From NCBI GenBank assembly GCA_963678705.1, contig OY783205.1, positions 24,729,034-24,793,033 on the forward strand: a stretch of DNA of 64,000 bases. Reading direction: 5' to 3'. A program made the translations under genes and the position numbers. The notes beneath the pieces were generated by a model. That model was not told where the DNA came from, did not search any database, and saw only the letters and a list, made by a program, of their open reading frames with translations. This stretch comes from Panorpa germanica. Its lineage: Eukaryota > Arthropoda > Insecta > Mecoptera > Panorpidae. Shown here piece after piece: positions 20,228 through 34,391 of this stretch (positions within the stretch are counted from its first letter, which is position 1; every line of letters begins with the position of its first letter).

Positions 20228-21218
20228 TGATAACACTCTTCTCGGACCTTGGGCTTTCCACCACCAACGACGTCCGCACACCGAAGACTGTAAACTGAAA
20301 AAATTTCTTCCTTTCTCTGAATTGTTCCACATATCCTGACACTTCATCAGTTCCGTCGATCTTTAAAATTAAAATATTCTTGTTAACTTTTCTTGGAATA
20401 CTTTGTATGATAAACATTAACAAATATTTTTTTCTAATATTTTTTTCAAATTTATGCAAAAATCAACCCCATTTAAATCACCCCATACTTTTAAGCTATT
20501 ATTAAACAATCAACTTACAAAATCGTGGAATCGAAACAATAATAATTCATTTCTTTGAAATATACGTTTGCGCAAAGGCTGGTTGGAACTGGAATAATAA
20601 GAAACTTCCAAAAATTATGTTATTTATGAGAACATTCGTTTTCATATTCTTCACATTATATTTTCATCTGAAAGCAATTATTTATAATATTTATTTTTTT
20701 ATAAATGGTACACAGATTCTACACATTCAGCAATATTGTCAACATTTCTCTTTAAATATATTTACTTATTTTTTTGTTGTATTCTACGTTGTATAGTATA
20801 ATATGTCTCACTTACATATATAGTAAACGCCTACTGTTCAAGACACTTAAACTCTATTAGATAGAATATTTTTCTGGAATATTTTACGATTTTGTTCGGA
20901 TTCGTTTGTTATATTTATTGTTGAGTAAAGATCTTTTTAGAGGATAAAATCATATTTTCAATCAGATTCAGGTGAACTGTCTGTTTATTTATTATATTTA
21001 TAAAAACACTAAAGTCTTATCGGCGGACCTAAGAACGAAACCTCTACTTCTCTTCTTCAAATTTTTTAGAAAGAAAAAAAGTCTAAAAAAAAAACTGTTT
21101 TCGGAATGTCGTAAAAATGACACTCTTAAAAAACTTCATAAATTTTAGAACATTTCTAAAACATATTTACCAGGTATTGAAAATTAATTTTTAGAATATA
21201 TACAGTGCATTTTAATAG
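20228..21218. other. AT-rich stretch, no gene seen
   Basis: Only short frames without recognisable domains are present. Confidence 0.5.
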
Positions 21219-21848
21219 AATGGGGTTGTGTCCTCATTTTTTAGAGGTCGATTTTTCAATTGTTCATTGAAATTGATGTTAATAAATGTGTATTTTCGTG
21301 TCTATATTATTAAATATCTAAATATTGACGGAGATATAGTAATTAAAAGTTTGAATTGTAGTTTCAGCGCTAAAAATGGTCGGCCATATTTGTATGACGT
21401 GAAATGCATTTTAACGTCAGTTATTTGTTGAGTAGGTCAGTGTTGTGGTAATCTTCTGTAGCTGTTGGTAGTCGAAATAATCAAGTCAAGTCAAGGAATA
21501 ATAAGTTTTTATTTTATTTAACCCTGCTAAGACAGACATAATATTGGAATTTTATTGTTCCTTGAAATAGCTGTAAATAATATTTGATATTTTGATATAT
21601 AAATACATATAGCAGAGATTTATGAGCTGTAAAGTTGGTAGCGGTTATGATGTCATATGCATTTGGAATGTGTACAACGTTGAATCCCTTTAATAATTAA
21701 AGAGACAAAATGACTTTTTTAATTGTTAATATCTCTTAACATATAAGGAGTTATTAAAAAATAATTGAACATTTGAGGTTCTAGTAACTCACTTTATTAA
21801 TATATAGTACACTTTTATAGAAATTAAAACATAGGACACAAGCCCATT
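21219..21848 (+). mobile_element. TIR element family B, copy 1 (full length)
   Basis: The ends are AATGGGGTTGTGTCCTCA and TAGGACACAAGCCCATT, an inverted repeat of about 17 bp. The 630-bp interior carries AATGGTCGGCCATATTTGTA, AACCCTGCTAAGACAGAC and GTGTACAACGTTGAATCCCT. Other copies are at 26126 (inverted), 32379 (inverted, truncated) and 57269 (interrupted by the LTR element). It has no coding capacity and is probably a non-autonomous DNA transposon of undetermined superfamily. Confidence 0.8.
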
Positions 21849-24636
21849 GTTTAATATATTGAGACAAAAATTCGTCTTAAAAAAAATTGGAAACATTTTT
21901 AACTTATATTATGTAGTTATTTTATTTATCTTGTACATAATATATTTCCACATAGTATCATACTTTTTTGTCAGTAGAAATTAATAAATTCGTGACTTAT
22001 AAATCCATGATATGAGGCGTTTACTATATTTCCTTTCCAAGAGAGTGCTCTTCGTAATTGAATATTACAGTCGTTTTCTATGAGATGATTTTTGTACCAT
22101 AACAACTTGATTTTATATTTATGCATCAATTACCAATAAACATCAAACATAAAAATATAATTATATATCATAAAGAAATAAGAAATAAATGAAAAAAGAA
22201 AAAAAAAGGAAAATATAAGAAAATGTTGTTTAATAAGGAAACAAACATTTATGTAAGACATTGGAAAATCAAATATTTAAGTTGTGATAATATCTTCAAT
22301 AGATACCACTGTTTCATAGGAAGTTTATGAATGTAAAACAGTTGTTTCCATTGTTTAATTATCTGGGGCCAATAATAATAATCCACTATTATTTATTGAG
22401 ATGCATACTAGGCGTACTAGGTCGAATGTTTAAATAATTTTTCGAATATTGGTGAAATAAGAAATAATAATATATATATATAACTTGATATTCTAAATCT
22501 TGTTTATAATTATATGTATATCGTATATATACTTATGATATATATACATACATACTCGTATTATACATAATTTAAAATTAAAATTTTATTTTATTAAAAA
22601 TTATTATTAGAAAACTTTACCACCAACATTAAAAAAATAAAATAAAGTAAAATACGTTAAAAACTTTTGAATATAAAATGAAAAAAAAAGTGTTTTATTA
22701 ATTAAATTTTTTAACAACTAAAAATAAAGCAAAATACAACTTAAAATATATAAAATAAAACAATCAATAAAAAGTTTTAAAACATAATTAAAAGAAGAAG
22801 AATAACTATAAAAAGGAAATCCATTTACAAGTTGACAACAAGAAATATTAAAATCTCTGCAGGGTTTCTAAAGTAGTGTGAGTGGGAGTGTTTAGGGTGA
22901 ATTTTCTGTTGCGTGTAAATATGTAAAATCAATTTAGAATTAATTATCACAAACCCTTAGGTAATATACATTATATATTCATTAAACTTTATTGTAATTG
23001 CTCTACATAATATAGTACCTTTATATTCGTATATTTATACATATATATATATATATATATATAAAGGGTGTGTAATCAGGATTTGAATATTTTTAATGTC
23101 ACTTACACTTTTGGTACTGGAAATTTTCATGGAGCAATGTAGTGCAAATCTCCAAAACAAGTGAAGAAATCTGTTTAATAAATATTATTCATTAAATTTT
23201 AATTAAAAGTATTTACGACTATATTTTGATAAGCAAACTGGCAGAACCGTATTTCTTTATTAATAATTAAGAGAGTCTGCCACGGTGCAACTGAGTTAGG
23301 GCATAAGACGAAAGATACCGACCCGGTTGAGTATAATTGTCATCTTGTGAAATACGTTTTTTATCAATAATAATACTTTTTAAGTTTATGGAAGAAATTA
23401 TTTATTATTTGCTCCCGCGGGATTTTTGGGAACAATTAAGCCTCATTCCCACTCACTGTTTTGATATTTGATTTACTGTTTTTATTTAATATTGTAATCT
23501 AAATATCAGATTTTCGTTTAAGCATTCCTGTTCACATTTGTGTTTTAATTTAAGTTTAGTTAATTTAGTTGGTACGTATGCATCGTTACTAATATAAATT
23601 CTGTCAGTTCGACAAAATTGTATCTGAAATAATTAAAATTGCTATTTTTAATAACAATTGGTAATAGAAATTGTTTTCACAACTATATTTTTCAAAAACT
23701 GATTAAATTTAATTTCTTTTAAAAGTAAATCCTACTGCATTTTGACAGATTGTCACATTTTAGAGGTTATAATATAATACAGTTTTTCTTAATATAATAT
23801 TTTTAATTTAAAACATTGGACCTTGTAAGGTTCTAAAAAAAACAAAGAAAACTTAAAAAATAAATTAAATTAAAAATGGTACTGTGAATGACTACGCGTA
23901 TTGCCATATTCTAAACAATTTAAACTAAATACAAAATACAAATTTAAACTGAAGCAGTAAGTGGGAAAGATACTTTAGCATACTTTTTTTTAAGCCGCAA
24001 GTTAGACACTTGTCACAAGCGCTTCGTACTTCCGGTACTGCCATGACATATCTAGTGCCACGAGAAATTAACCTTGAAATGTTATATGTATACTCCAACT
24101 AATACAAATTAATTGAATTCTATAAATTATATGAATTGCGTCTTTAGATTTATATTTTCTGATTTCAAGAAAACAAGCACATCTTAACTGTAGCTCATCT
24201 TGTTAAGGTTGACCCCACGACCTGTAGAATTACATAAAATCGTCCAAACCCGTATAAGGAGACAGTAATCCAATGTTTAACGTTCGAGATCCAACGGTAT
24301 CTTGTTTTATTGCGTCTAGATACAGCTGGAAGTAGGTTGAATCAGATTCCCACCCACTTCTGATTTGTCTGTACGAAGCAAATGCACTTTCATCAAAATT
24401 ATGGATGAATTTCTTGTTCAATAACGCAAATTGAATGGAAATTTTCTTGTTTGAAAGATGCAATCGAAGTATCTTCAAGGGAATGCTTAGGAAATAGATT
24501 TCTGGAAGTTAGAGATATAATTTTTCGAAGGAAAGAAAAGTGGGTCGATTTCTATGGTGATTTATCATCTATGGAACTAATACCGAGAATCTTTTGGAGG
24601 CTGTAGAAAGAGTAACATTGATTGGATATATAATAA
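21849..24636. other. AT-rich stretch with a TA microsatellite, no gene seen
   Basis: It holds a (TA)n run at 23041-23062 and long A/T-rich low-complexity sequence. An 82-codon minus-strand frame at 24230-24478 has no domain I know. Confidence 0.5.
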
Positions 24637-24976
24637 ACTAGCTGTCCCGGCCACGCGTTGCTGTGACTAACGTTTTTGTCATATTACATTACATAGCGCC
24701 ATCTATTGAATATTTACTCAATCTAGTCAACAGAATATTTACTCAATCTAGTCAACAGATGTCGCCATCATCGTCGCCAGATGTCATCGATAATTAATAG
24801 ACAAATAATTTGCAATAAGATAATATTGCAATCATAAATTGAGATGTAAGCTATCCTATCTTTCAAGTTGGACCAAACTGCACACGGTGTACAAATTTGA
24901 TTAAAATCGGTTAAGTAGTTTAGGAGTCCATCGCGGTGAGATGCAGTGACACGTAATTTATATATATTAAGATGAA
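24637..24976 (+). mobile_element. Arthropod-wide short retroelement (ACTAGCTGTCCCGG type)
   Basis: It starts ACTAGCTGTCCCGGCCACG, contains AAATTTGATTAAAATCGGTT then AAGTAGTTTAGGAGTCCA, and ends TAATTTATATATATTAAGAT. This start-to-end signature is common in arthropod genomes as an interspersed repeat. I believe it is a LINE-derived 3' end or SINE but cannot fix the class. Two tandem GAATATTTACTCAATCTAGT units lie inside. Confidence 0.6.
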
Positions 24977-26125
24977 TAAATAGATTGATTTACTTGCTAT
25001 ACAAGCTAATTCCAAGCTTAATTCTAAGGAACAGCGCTGTCTAATAAATCTACGATTATGTATGTACATAATCAATATAATTTGTTAACAACCAAACCCA
25101 GAAAATAACTCTGGTTCCTCTAAGAAAACGTAGCCAACATTTTTCTTTCTATCTTTCTTAAAGGTTATAGGTTTTAAAACATTTTCTTTTGCGATTTCTT
25201 AGCTACAGCAACTGCAGACAAGATAGCTGTCACCATTACTTAATAATCAAGTGTCTAAGACTTTGTTTGAGGTCCCTTTGATCACTACCCACTGTAGTTG
25301 ACAATCTCTTTGATATTTTTTCTTAATTTTTTACATTAATATTTAAATTATTTTTGCAATTAACTTTTTTTGAAATTTTTATTTTAATCAAAGAAATAAA
25401 GAAAAGTCTGTGATGTTATATTTTTTAAATAGATACATAATTAAAATTATAAAATGGGTAAATCGGTTTATTTGCAGCAACCCCTAACGCACAGAGAACA
25501 CCCTTAAAAATGCAAACACAATAATTAAAAAAAGAAAAACAAAATAACAAAACTGGAAAACGAGTAAAACAAATCAATTTAATTAAAATCATTTTTATTT
25601 GTGATAACATGTTTAATTAGAATCATGGAGATTGGATTTTTTTCTGTTATTTTTTTTTTGTAAATAAAATCGAGTTCGTCTAATTTATTTTTTAATTGTG
25701 GAAATGTAAATACGATTCGGTATTCTGCTTAATTAAATTAATCAAGTGTTGACAACTTCAGCTTGATTTAGCTCATGACATTTAAAATAATCAAGATTTT
25801 TTATTGACTGTAGATGATTTTGTTACATAAAATGTATTTGAAATGTTCCGAGGGTCAAACATAGAGATAATATGACTAAATTGTTTGAATGCCAGAACTG
25901 TAACATTGAATTTTTATTTTTTGTGAATTCATTTTTATCTAGGTTATTTAAAGTCGGCCTATTTCCGATGCCGAGTCCTATTATCGAACACTTTTTACTA
26001 TTGTATTGTATTTATTTTATTGTATATACCTTTTTGGCTTTACACTCTATTTACATTTCTTTCTCATTTTATTTTCTAATTTAACAAATGTTAATGTCAT
26101 AATTGAAATGATATTTTCATGTATA
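24977..26125. other. AT-rich stretch, no gene seen
   Basis: Short frames only; no splice or domain evidence. Confidence 0.5.
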
Positions 26126-26762
26126 AATGGGCTTGTGTCCTATGTCTTAATTTCTATAAAAGTGTACTATATATTGATAAAGTGGGCTACTAGAACCTCA
26201 AATGTTCAATTATTTTTTAATAACTTCTTATATGTTAAGAGATATTAACAATTAAAAAAGTCATTTTGTTTCTTTAATTATTAAAGGATTCAACGTTGTA
26301 CACATTCCAATTGCATGTGACATCACAATCCTTGTGTAAGGTTACCAACCTTACAGCTCATAAATCTCTGCTATATGTATTTATATATCAAAATATCAAA
26401 TATTATTTACAGCTATTTCAAGGAACAATCACATTTCAATATTATGTCTGTCTTAGCGGGGTTAAATAAAATAAAAACCTATTATTCTTTGACTTGATTT
26501 GATTATTTGACTACCAACAGCTACAAAACATTACCACAACACTGACCTAATCAACAAATAACTGACCTTTAAATGCATTTCACGTCATAAAAATATGGCC
26601 GACCATTTCTAGCGCTAAAACTACAATTCAAACTTTTAATTGCTATATCTCCGTCAATATTTAGATATTTAATAAAATAGACACGCCAATACACATTTAT
26701 TAACATCAATTTCAATCAACAATTGAAAAATCGACCACTAAAAAATGAGGACACATGCCATT
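26126..26762 (-). mobile_element. TIR element family B, copy 2 (full length, inverted)
   Basis: The ends are AATGGGCTTGTGTCCTATG and TGAGGACACATGCCATT, and the interior matches 21219-21848 in reverse over its whole length. Confidence 0.8.
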
Positions 26763-27137
26763 GCAATTTACAATTAGAAACTATCTGTGCTCTCGTTTAT
26801 CCTTTTCCTCACTTCTCTTTCTCTTTAGTATCACCATCCATAATTCATCTCCTCCAGATTTTCGACTTTTCACTTTCTTTTGTCACCTACTCTTGTGCCC
26901 TAATTTCCCGCATTTTCTGCATACTTCCTCTTCTTTCTTTCCCAATATCTACTTCCTTTTTTCTTATTCTCTTGTCTTAACTAGCGAACATTCTCATTCC
27001 TTTCCCTTCTATGATCTTTTACTATGTTGGTAGTTTGACCAATATTCAGGTTTTCATTCCGTTATTTTATCTATCGTAATTTAGAAAATATAGGTCTTTC
27101 AAAAATCGCCAGAAGTTAACAGACGCCGGTTATAACA

Positions 27138-27391
27138 CCCAGTAAACATTTTGGAGTCACTTTGACATCATATTGAAGATGCGTCATGATTTTTTTGTCA
27201 TAAAAGAGTTCATTTATAGATCAGTTTCTCACATTTTTTCATATAAAATGTCTACTTTATCGGCTACAGATGACGGAACCACTCCACCTGTCGGAATACA
27301 AATGAAGATAAAGTTGATGCGAACTATAATTGAAGTGAAATAGTGATAGAAACGTCACTAAATAGGGCACTTTACCAAATTGTTTACTGGG
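27138..27391 (+). mobile_element. MITE family C, copy 2
   Basis: The termini CCCAGTAAACATTTTGG and CCAAATTGTTTACTGGG form an inverted repeat with one or two mismatches. The 254-bp interior matches copy 1. Confidence 0.8.
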
Positions 27392-29235
27392 CAGTTACAA
27401 AATAAGGCCGTTTGTGAAGGTCTAAAGAATTCAAAGTAGTAGTCAAATTTCAAGTATATTATGCAAAGTTTCGTTACCTTTATTTTAAATAATGTTAGGG
27501 GAAGGTTAAATGAATACAACGCCGATAGATGAAGCCATTGCTTAAATAAAAATGATTAAAAATAAAAGAAATATTAATAACCAGAAACACTCTTTTTGGG
27601 ACATCCTGTAAATTAAAATATTTTAAGTAGTGATTTTAATTTGAATGCAATTTTAACTCGTAACTCTAAAATTAACATTTTTTAATTAAATCAGAATTTA
27701 ATAAAGAAGTTACATTTTTATCTTTCACCATAAAAACATACTCTTACAGTTTTCTTTTTATTTTTATAATAATCTGGTTAAATTAAACCAAATTTAATAA
27801 TTCTTCTATAAAAATATATTTAATACTATTTTCTGTTCTTTTTTATCTTTCTTTGGTTTTAACATCCATTTATTAAAAGAAAATCCGTCGTCTCGCTGTT
27901 AAATATAAAAGTTTTTCAAAGTTATTGGAAAAAGTTATTAGTAGAAATAAAATATCAAATAAGGACAACGATAGGATAGGATAAGAGGACGTATTCATCG
28001 CATTACGAATAACGCGTAACGGAAAATCGAATAACTAATAACGGATGGAACATGATGAAGATGTTTCAAGAGACTAGAATATCGAAAAGTTGTAAAAAAG
28101 TTTTATTTTATTGAAATCCAAAAAATCCAAATATACAAAAATCTCAACGAGTTGGAGATATCTGATAAACAGGGGTGGATTTGGGTGATATAGGGCAGAT
28201 ATTTATATAACGTGGGGCTACTGAGGAAACTATACTGTTTTCGTAGCTAATAATTTAATTACTAGTAAAAAGAATCAACTGAAATGACAGATAATAAAAA
28301 CATGCTTAAAGTCAAAGATGAATTACCACTGAGATAGGTTCCTAGACGTTGTCTTCTTTCACTTTAAAATTTTGTATGGTCTCGTTTGAAAGATGGTAAT
28401 GTCAACTTCTACTTGTCCTCAAACATGGGATCCACCCTCATAAACTTAAGACATTCATATAAGTTACTTTTACTTTACTTTGATTTTATTTATTATTTTA
28501 ACTTCATATTCAAGGTTCATTTTCTACCTCGGTTATATTTACTATAATTTAAAGTTCGTCTCTGCCAACATCTCATAAAAATAATAACATTATTATTTTC
28601 ATCAAAAGAAAAACACTTGAAAAGCTCAAAAGCTCAAAGCTTAAGTAACAACGCAGTTTGTCGTCAAAGTTTTTGATAGATTTATTTTAATATCTAAATA
28701 CGCAATACTTAAAATACATATATTCATCGTAAAATAATATTGATCATGGGATAAGCTTAATACGAGTTTGAGCTAATAAATGTAACTTTATTACGAGTTA
28801 TTACTTATCGGGTATCTCTCATTTCTCAGTCTTATCTTATTATTACTCTTATTATGATTTCTAAGTTTCATGACTTTCGATCTGATAATATTTTAGTGAC
28901 ATCTCGCGGGTAAAACCGTAACTAATATTGTTATGATAACGTACAACCAGATGGTAACTATTTTTAATGGATTAAGTCAGTTATTTCTTTTTATGAATAC
29001 GTTTTTAATATTTATGATTTAATATTAAGATATCATTTTTGATATCTTTAATTTGTTGCTTAAATATTTTTTAATGTAATTTATTTAACGGCGGCCTATC
29101 ACTGACGACTTTTCTACTATGCTGGCAGTTTTTATTGTGTCGTTGGTTTATATATGTAAACAACACCTCTGCCTAATAAGTGTAAGTGAAAAAATGTCAT
29201 TTAAGCAAAGCAATGGCTTGACAACTGTTTTCTAT
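27392..29235. other. AT-rich stretch, no gene seen
   Basis: No reading frame or shared repeat is supported. The motif GGGACATCCTGTA at about 27597 resembles a transposon end, but I find no partner. Confidence 0.5.
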
Positions 29236-29660
29236 AATATTTATTTGGGTACATCAACTTTCAAAAGTTATTACTTAAAACTAATATAAACATACTTAAA
29301 GTAAAGAAATTAAAATGGTTTTATTTATAAGCTCAATAAGGTTTTTTATATTTTCCTTGCTTTCAAATATCAGCCTATTTTGCATTCTTGTCTGTGCGAC
29401 GAGTATCTTGAGCATTGTTGAATAATATGCTTTACTGTTAATAGTATGTTACATTGTTCACACATTGGTTGTCTTTTGAATAAGGATATTTATCGGTATG
29501 AGTCAGATTTGTATCCTATCAAGAGTAATAACTTGTTTGCAAATAGATGGCTTCACTTTCCTTAATTTATTATCACTTTCTTCGTTCCATTTGGACTACT
29601 GTATTTTTTTTTCATTAAAATGCAATGCTTTATCTACACGACAGATTCAGAGTTTTCGTC
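29236..29660 (-). mobile_element. LINE 3' fragment, same family as 10420 and 40724
   Basis: The minus strand reads RQPMCEQCN, LTVKHIIQQCSRYS, a C-x2-C...H-x4-C motif found at the C-terminus of jockey-like reverse transcriptases. The 3' tail follows (AAGTAATAACTTTTGAAAGT, TGATGTACCC) down to 29236. It is truncated at its 5' end. Confidence 0.65.
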
Positions 29661-29677
29661 AAAATTACTGTAATCTG

Positions 29678-29825
29678 TAAACTAATGATCGGAATGTTAT
29701 GAAATTTTGGCAAATATCGTTTAAAGGTTGGTACTATTTAAAAATCATATTGATTTGTCAATAGTGCCGCCATCTATATGTCATCCTATGAACTTAATGA
29801 GTGATGTGTTATACTTATAACTAGA
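29678..29825 (-). repeat. Interspersed repeat F, copy 2
   Basis: The reverse complement shows the blocks of 2836-2975 in order (CACTCATTAAGTTCATAGG, ATGACATATAGATGGCGGC, AACCTTTAAACGATATT, TTTCATAACATTCCGATC). Confidence 0.55.
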
Positions 29826-30316
29826 CTAATAGTAGCCTGTATAATTTTCATAAGGGTAGATACACCCTGCATGTAACATCACCCACTGATCGCAAATAAA
29901 AGAAGGGTTGTTATCATAACATTTATTAAGATCTCATAAAACAAGTTTTTTTTCTTCTTCCTTTGTAAGTCGTTTCTAGGTCATCGATTGAAAATCTCTT
30001 TCTGACTACCCTAACATATTTCTCATATCTTATGACATTTTCCTTATAAACATATTTTATTTCATGTAAATACCCAATATATGGGCCCACACATATTGGG
30101 TGGTTGCTTGGTGGCCGTTATATGATTTCCCTTCATGTCATAAAGTCGTATGAGATGTAAGTTCAGAGTTCACACTGCTTTGTGGGTGTGATGAAGTAGA
30201 TGGTGGGTGCGAGGGTGTAGCAGAGACATTTACAGGAGCCGTGGACTTGATGTTGAATATTTGGGTGTCGTCGGAAAGGCCACTATGTTTTTTACCAGTT
30301 GTCTTGTCGTGTAAAC
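29826..30316. other. No gene seen
   Basis: A 73-codon minus-strand frame (30138-30359) is low-complexity Ser/Thr/Pro sequence running into the next repeat and is not convincing. Confidence 0.45.
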
Positions 30317-30800
30317 TTAAGGGGGGTAAAGGAGGGAGGGTTATGGTCAAATTATACAAAAAAGCATATTTTCGATAATGTTTTTTGACGACACAGTTAA
30401 TATATAATTATTTCTATAACTACTACATGATAAAATAACATTTAAAGAATACTTTGTGAAATTTTCATAAATAAATGTCTAAAAATGGGGCATTAACAGC
30501 GAATCTCCGGTGACGTCACAATAAAATGTTTCATTGCGGTGTTCCTCATAACTCATCACTGGATTATTTGAAAACAAAATACCAACATTTTAAAAGGATC
30601 GGTACAGTAGATTTTGAGCTAGAGAGGGCACCGAATTCAAAAAAGCTAAGTGTGATAGAGAACGACGAAACCAGACCACGGGGGTGAAGATTTAAAACTC
30701 TATATCTCCAACAGTTTTACTCCAACTCTACTCTTTACTCTTAAATTTACGTAGTTTATGTTTTGGTCAATTCTCAATCGAATGTATTAATATAATTAAA
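30317..30800 (+). mobile_element. TTAA-flanked repeat family A, copy 2
   Basis: It starts TTAAGGGGGGTAAAGG, then the AAAAGCATATTTTCGATAAT signature, and GGTACAGTAGATTTTGAGCT plus CTCTATATCTCCAACAGTTT towards the far end. Part of the middle is missing. Confidence 0.75.
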
Positions 30801-31159
30801 AAATAATCACATTAAATACAAGATCCAGTCCCCATTGTCAAATTTTCTTGAGACGCTCATGTATTTCTTTATAATCCATAACAATTTCTGCTTACAGTAG
30901 TCGTCGGTTCGTTTGTTTCATACATTGCACGAATAAATTCACTAAATTGACTTTTCAGTACATGTGTACTCACTTCGGACATGTTCGAATGAGGTCGTGT
31001 GGGTGTCGATACTACAAGTATGATATTATATGGTAAACCATGTGGGATGAACCACAACTATTTAAATACAATAAAAAAAAGAGAAAAGTCCATAAACTTG
31101 ACAGAGTAGCAGAGATGGTTGCCCAGCAAAGGCAAAAGAAATTCAGATTACATTAAAAG

Positions 31160-31930
31160 TGTTTTCGAAAACGTTTAAAATGAAACAAGTATAAAAATAA
31201 TATATACAGATGCATCTATTGATTTAGAAAGAAATAAAGCAGGATTTGCTATATATGAACAAATAAATTTAAGATATGATAAATTTAAATTAAATAACAA
31301 AATTTGCTCTTATACTGGTGAAAAAAAGCATTGGAAATTAATGAAAATATGAACAATAATAAAGTTAATAATAATAACGGATTCTTTAAGTGTTTTAAAA
31401 AATTTAAATTCTTATAATAACAAATGAAATAAAGATATTTTGACATCTAAAATTAGGGAGATGGATTTCATTATAATAAATAAGAATAATACCATAAATT
31501 TATGTGGATACCAGGACATTGTAGAATAAGAGGAAACGAAATTTCGGATAAATTGGCAAAGGAATCAATACATTTGAAAATTGAGATGAAAGTGAAATTA
31601 CCTTCATATGTAATTTTTAATATAATCAAAAAATTAAACTTCAATTTCAGAAACCAAGATTTCATTAACAAAAGTCAGTTAAAAGGAAGAGATTATTATA
31701 TGTTACATCCAAAGATAAGTAAGAAAAGTTGGTTTAGAAATAAGTCCCGCAAAATTATATCAACTATAATCAGAATCATTGTAAAACCCCAGCTCACCTG
31801 TACAAAATTAATTAGTGAATTATTGAAATATTTAGAAATTTGTAAAATTGAATTATAAATTATAAAAGATGTATAAAAAATGTTTGATGGTGGCTATGAC
31901 GAATAAAAGTCAAGGCAACTAAATAAATAA
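31160..31930 (+). mobile_element. LINE 3' fragment with RNase H domain
   Basis: On the plus strand it reads IYTDASIDLERNKAGFAIYE (RNase H start, catalytic Asp present) and, further on, WIPGHCRIRGNEISDKLAKE (RNase H C-terminal part with His and Asp). Between them the frame is broken. The C-terminal domain ends LLKYLEICKIEL, followed by a tail TGATGGTGGCTATGACG and AATA repeats. RNase H places it in the I-type or R1-type group. It is a dead 5'-truncated copy. Confidence 0.75.
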
Positions 31931-32378
31931 ATATAAAAAAAGAAACAAGTATATATACTTTAGATTAAATTTGTTTAAATAATTAAATTTGGAAAACACT
32001 TTTAATGTTTTTTGACGTAGGAGTAAAGAAGAACATGATTTTAAATTAATTATATATCTCTGGTTTGTTTTATCGCGTATTGATAGACTTTTATTGAATT
32101 CTGATACAATAATACGTTCCGTTATGTTGTTTACAACATCTCCAAGCTGTTTATATTTCTATTAAATATATTTTATGTTTGTAAAAGGTTTTAAATGTGA
32201 TATTAAAGTAGGAATAATATATTTTGTATCTTTAATGTAGATATAGCGCAGGTTGTGAAATTGTATTGTTATTTACGATGTTGTTTAGATAGAATACACA
32301 CAATAAATTCACAATAGATAAACCCGAAGTACTGCGCAATACAATTCAAAAAAATTAATTGCATAGACATATGTTTGG

Positions 32379-32899
32379 AGATATTAACAATTAAAAAATT
32401 CGTTTTTTCCCTTTAATTATAAAAGGGATTCAACGTTGTACAACATTCCAAATGCATGTGGCATCACAACCGGTAGTTGCTATCTCTTTTGTACAACAGA
32501 GCGTAAAAGAGATATATTCTTGACAAAACTGACAAGTTTACAGGTTACCAACCTTATATATCAAATATTTATAAATCAAAATATCAAATATTATTTACAG
32601 CTATTTCAAAGAATAATAAAATTCCAATATTATCTGCCGTAACAGGGTTAAATAAAATTAAAACTTATTATTCTTTGACTTGACTTGATTATTTCGACTA
32701 CCAATAGCTACAAAACATTACCACAGCACTGACCTAATCAACAAATAACTAACGTATAAATGTATACGTCACAGCGCTAAAACTACAATTCAACATTTAG
32801 ATATTTAATAAAATGGACACGCCAATACACATTTATTAACATCATGTTCAATCAACAATTGAAGAATCGACCACTAAAAAATGAGGACACAAGCCCATT
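32379..32899 (-). mobile_element. TIR element family B, copy 3 (one end lost)
   Basis: The right end TGAGGACACAAGCCCATT is intact. The left end begins inside the element at GGAGATATTAACAATT, so the other terminal repeat and about 100 bp are missing. Confidence 0.75.
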
Positions 32900-33294
32900 C
32901 TTTTCGAAAAAATGCAAAGAATTTCTTTATTATTATTATCCCAGTTCACAACTTTTAAATAAAAAACAACAGAAATATTTATTTACAGGAAAAACTATTA
33001 AACATGTCTATTCATATTTCTAAAGATTTTTTATGAAAAGTTTCATTGTAACACTAATGACCTAGTGAAATATTAAAGCGGGTGCACCAGGAGGTTGTCG
33101 TAGTTTCCAAGCGTTGTTTCTTACCGGATTTTGTGTATGGGAGCAGTTTTTAATTAAGAACACACCAAAACAAACTTCGAAACACTTTAGTCTTATTAAT
33201 ATTAAAGCTACTTAAGCATTTTGTAATTAACAAAAAGAAAAAAGGTTTTTGTCATTTATTAAAATTTATAAATTTAATAAATTAATTTTTTTTT

Positions 33295-33720
33295 ATACTT
33301 ATTTATTTATTTGACTTGACTTTTATTCTCATAGCCACCATCAAACATTTTTTATACATATTTTACAATTTATAATTCTATTTTAAAAATTTCTAAATAC
33401 TTAAATAATTCACTAATTATTTTTGAATCTCTTAACAAACATTTAGTATTAACAGGAAAAGTTTTAATCACATCTAATATTTCACTATTGAATTTTGATC
33501 TTTCCAAATATAATATGATCCAAAGTTCCTTCTTCACCACATTGACATCTATCGTCGGATTTAATATTAATTTTATCACTTTCGACGCATGCGCATAGAG
33601 AACAAATATGAACATATACCTTTCTCTCTCGCACACATTTTGGACACACTTTTAATCTATAGAAATATGGGCTATTCACACTCCATATATTTATATGCTC
33701 TAAGAACCAACACTTCGGTC
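33295..33720 (-). mobile_element. LINE 3' fragment, same family as 31160
   Basis: On the minus strand it encodes LKVCPKCVRERKVYVHIC, DDRCQCGEEGTLDHIIFG (cysteine/histidine motif) and ends LLKYLEIFKIEL. The same tail as 31860-31930 follows, ending in AAAT repeats. Confidence 0.75.
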
Positions 33721-34383
33721 AAAGCCAAGCCTGTGTTGATTTTAACCTAGGACATTTATACAACTTATTCTTATAATAATAACTCACCTACAGGAAGGTT
33801 GGGCTTCACCGAAACATCGCAGAATATTAGCAGAACATTTAATCGAACCACATGCTAACCAAATAAAACAGAATATTACTGTTTTAATACGTAGTAAAAA
33901 TATTTAACTTTAATATAAACACATTTTTACATCACGCTCAGACATTGCTGAACATTTTTATGATATCCGTGATGAACTGGTGATGAAATTAGAAAGAGAT
34001 AGAATTAGATACTAGTTTAACTGCGTAAAGATTCAGTCAGATGCTGGATGATCTCATGTAGACAACCACAAAGACTTATTTGTCTGGATTGTCTTGAATC
34101 GTTGTTATGCTATTACAACATTTATAATGTTTTTAGTGTATTAAGATCATACCTCATAAAATACATAAAATCATGGGGGTCTCCACTTGTTTATACACAC
34201 ATGCTATATTCGCGCAAAATATTTTCTATGTTTATATCTTGATTTAATGTTTATTTATACGCATTTGTTTTGTTTATGCGATTTAAAAAGAAAATATTAT
34301 TAGAAAAACATGTCTGTCTTGTTGTTTATATATTTTATATGATATGAAAGCTTTTTTAATTTATTTTGAGGTTATCTTACAGA

Positions 34384-34391
34384 CTCCCATG
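34384..34391. repeat. 8-bp target-site duplication, left
   Basis: CTCCCATG directly precedes the MITE and is repeated exactly at 34934-34941. Confidence 0.9.

Noticed and set aside
26723-27033. Overlapping 85- and 92-codon plus-strand frames rich in Phe, Ser and Leu
   Set aside because: Pyrimidine-rich low-complexity sequence starting inside a family B element; no domain or start context.
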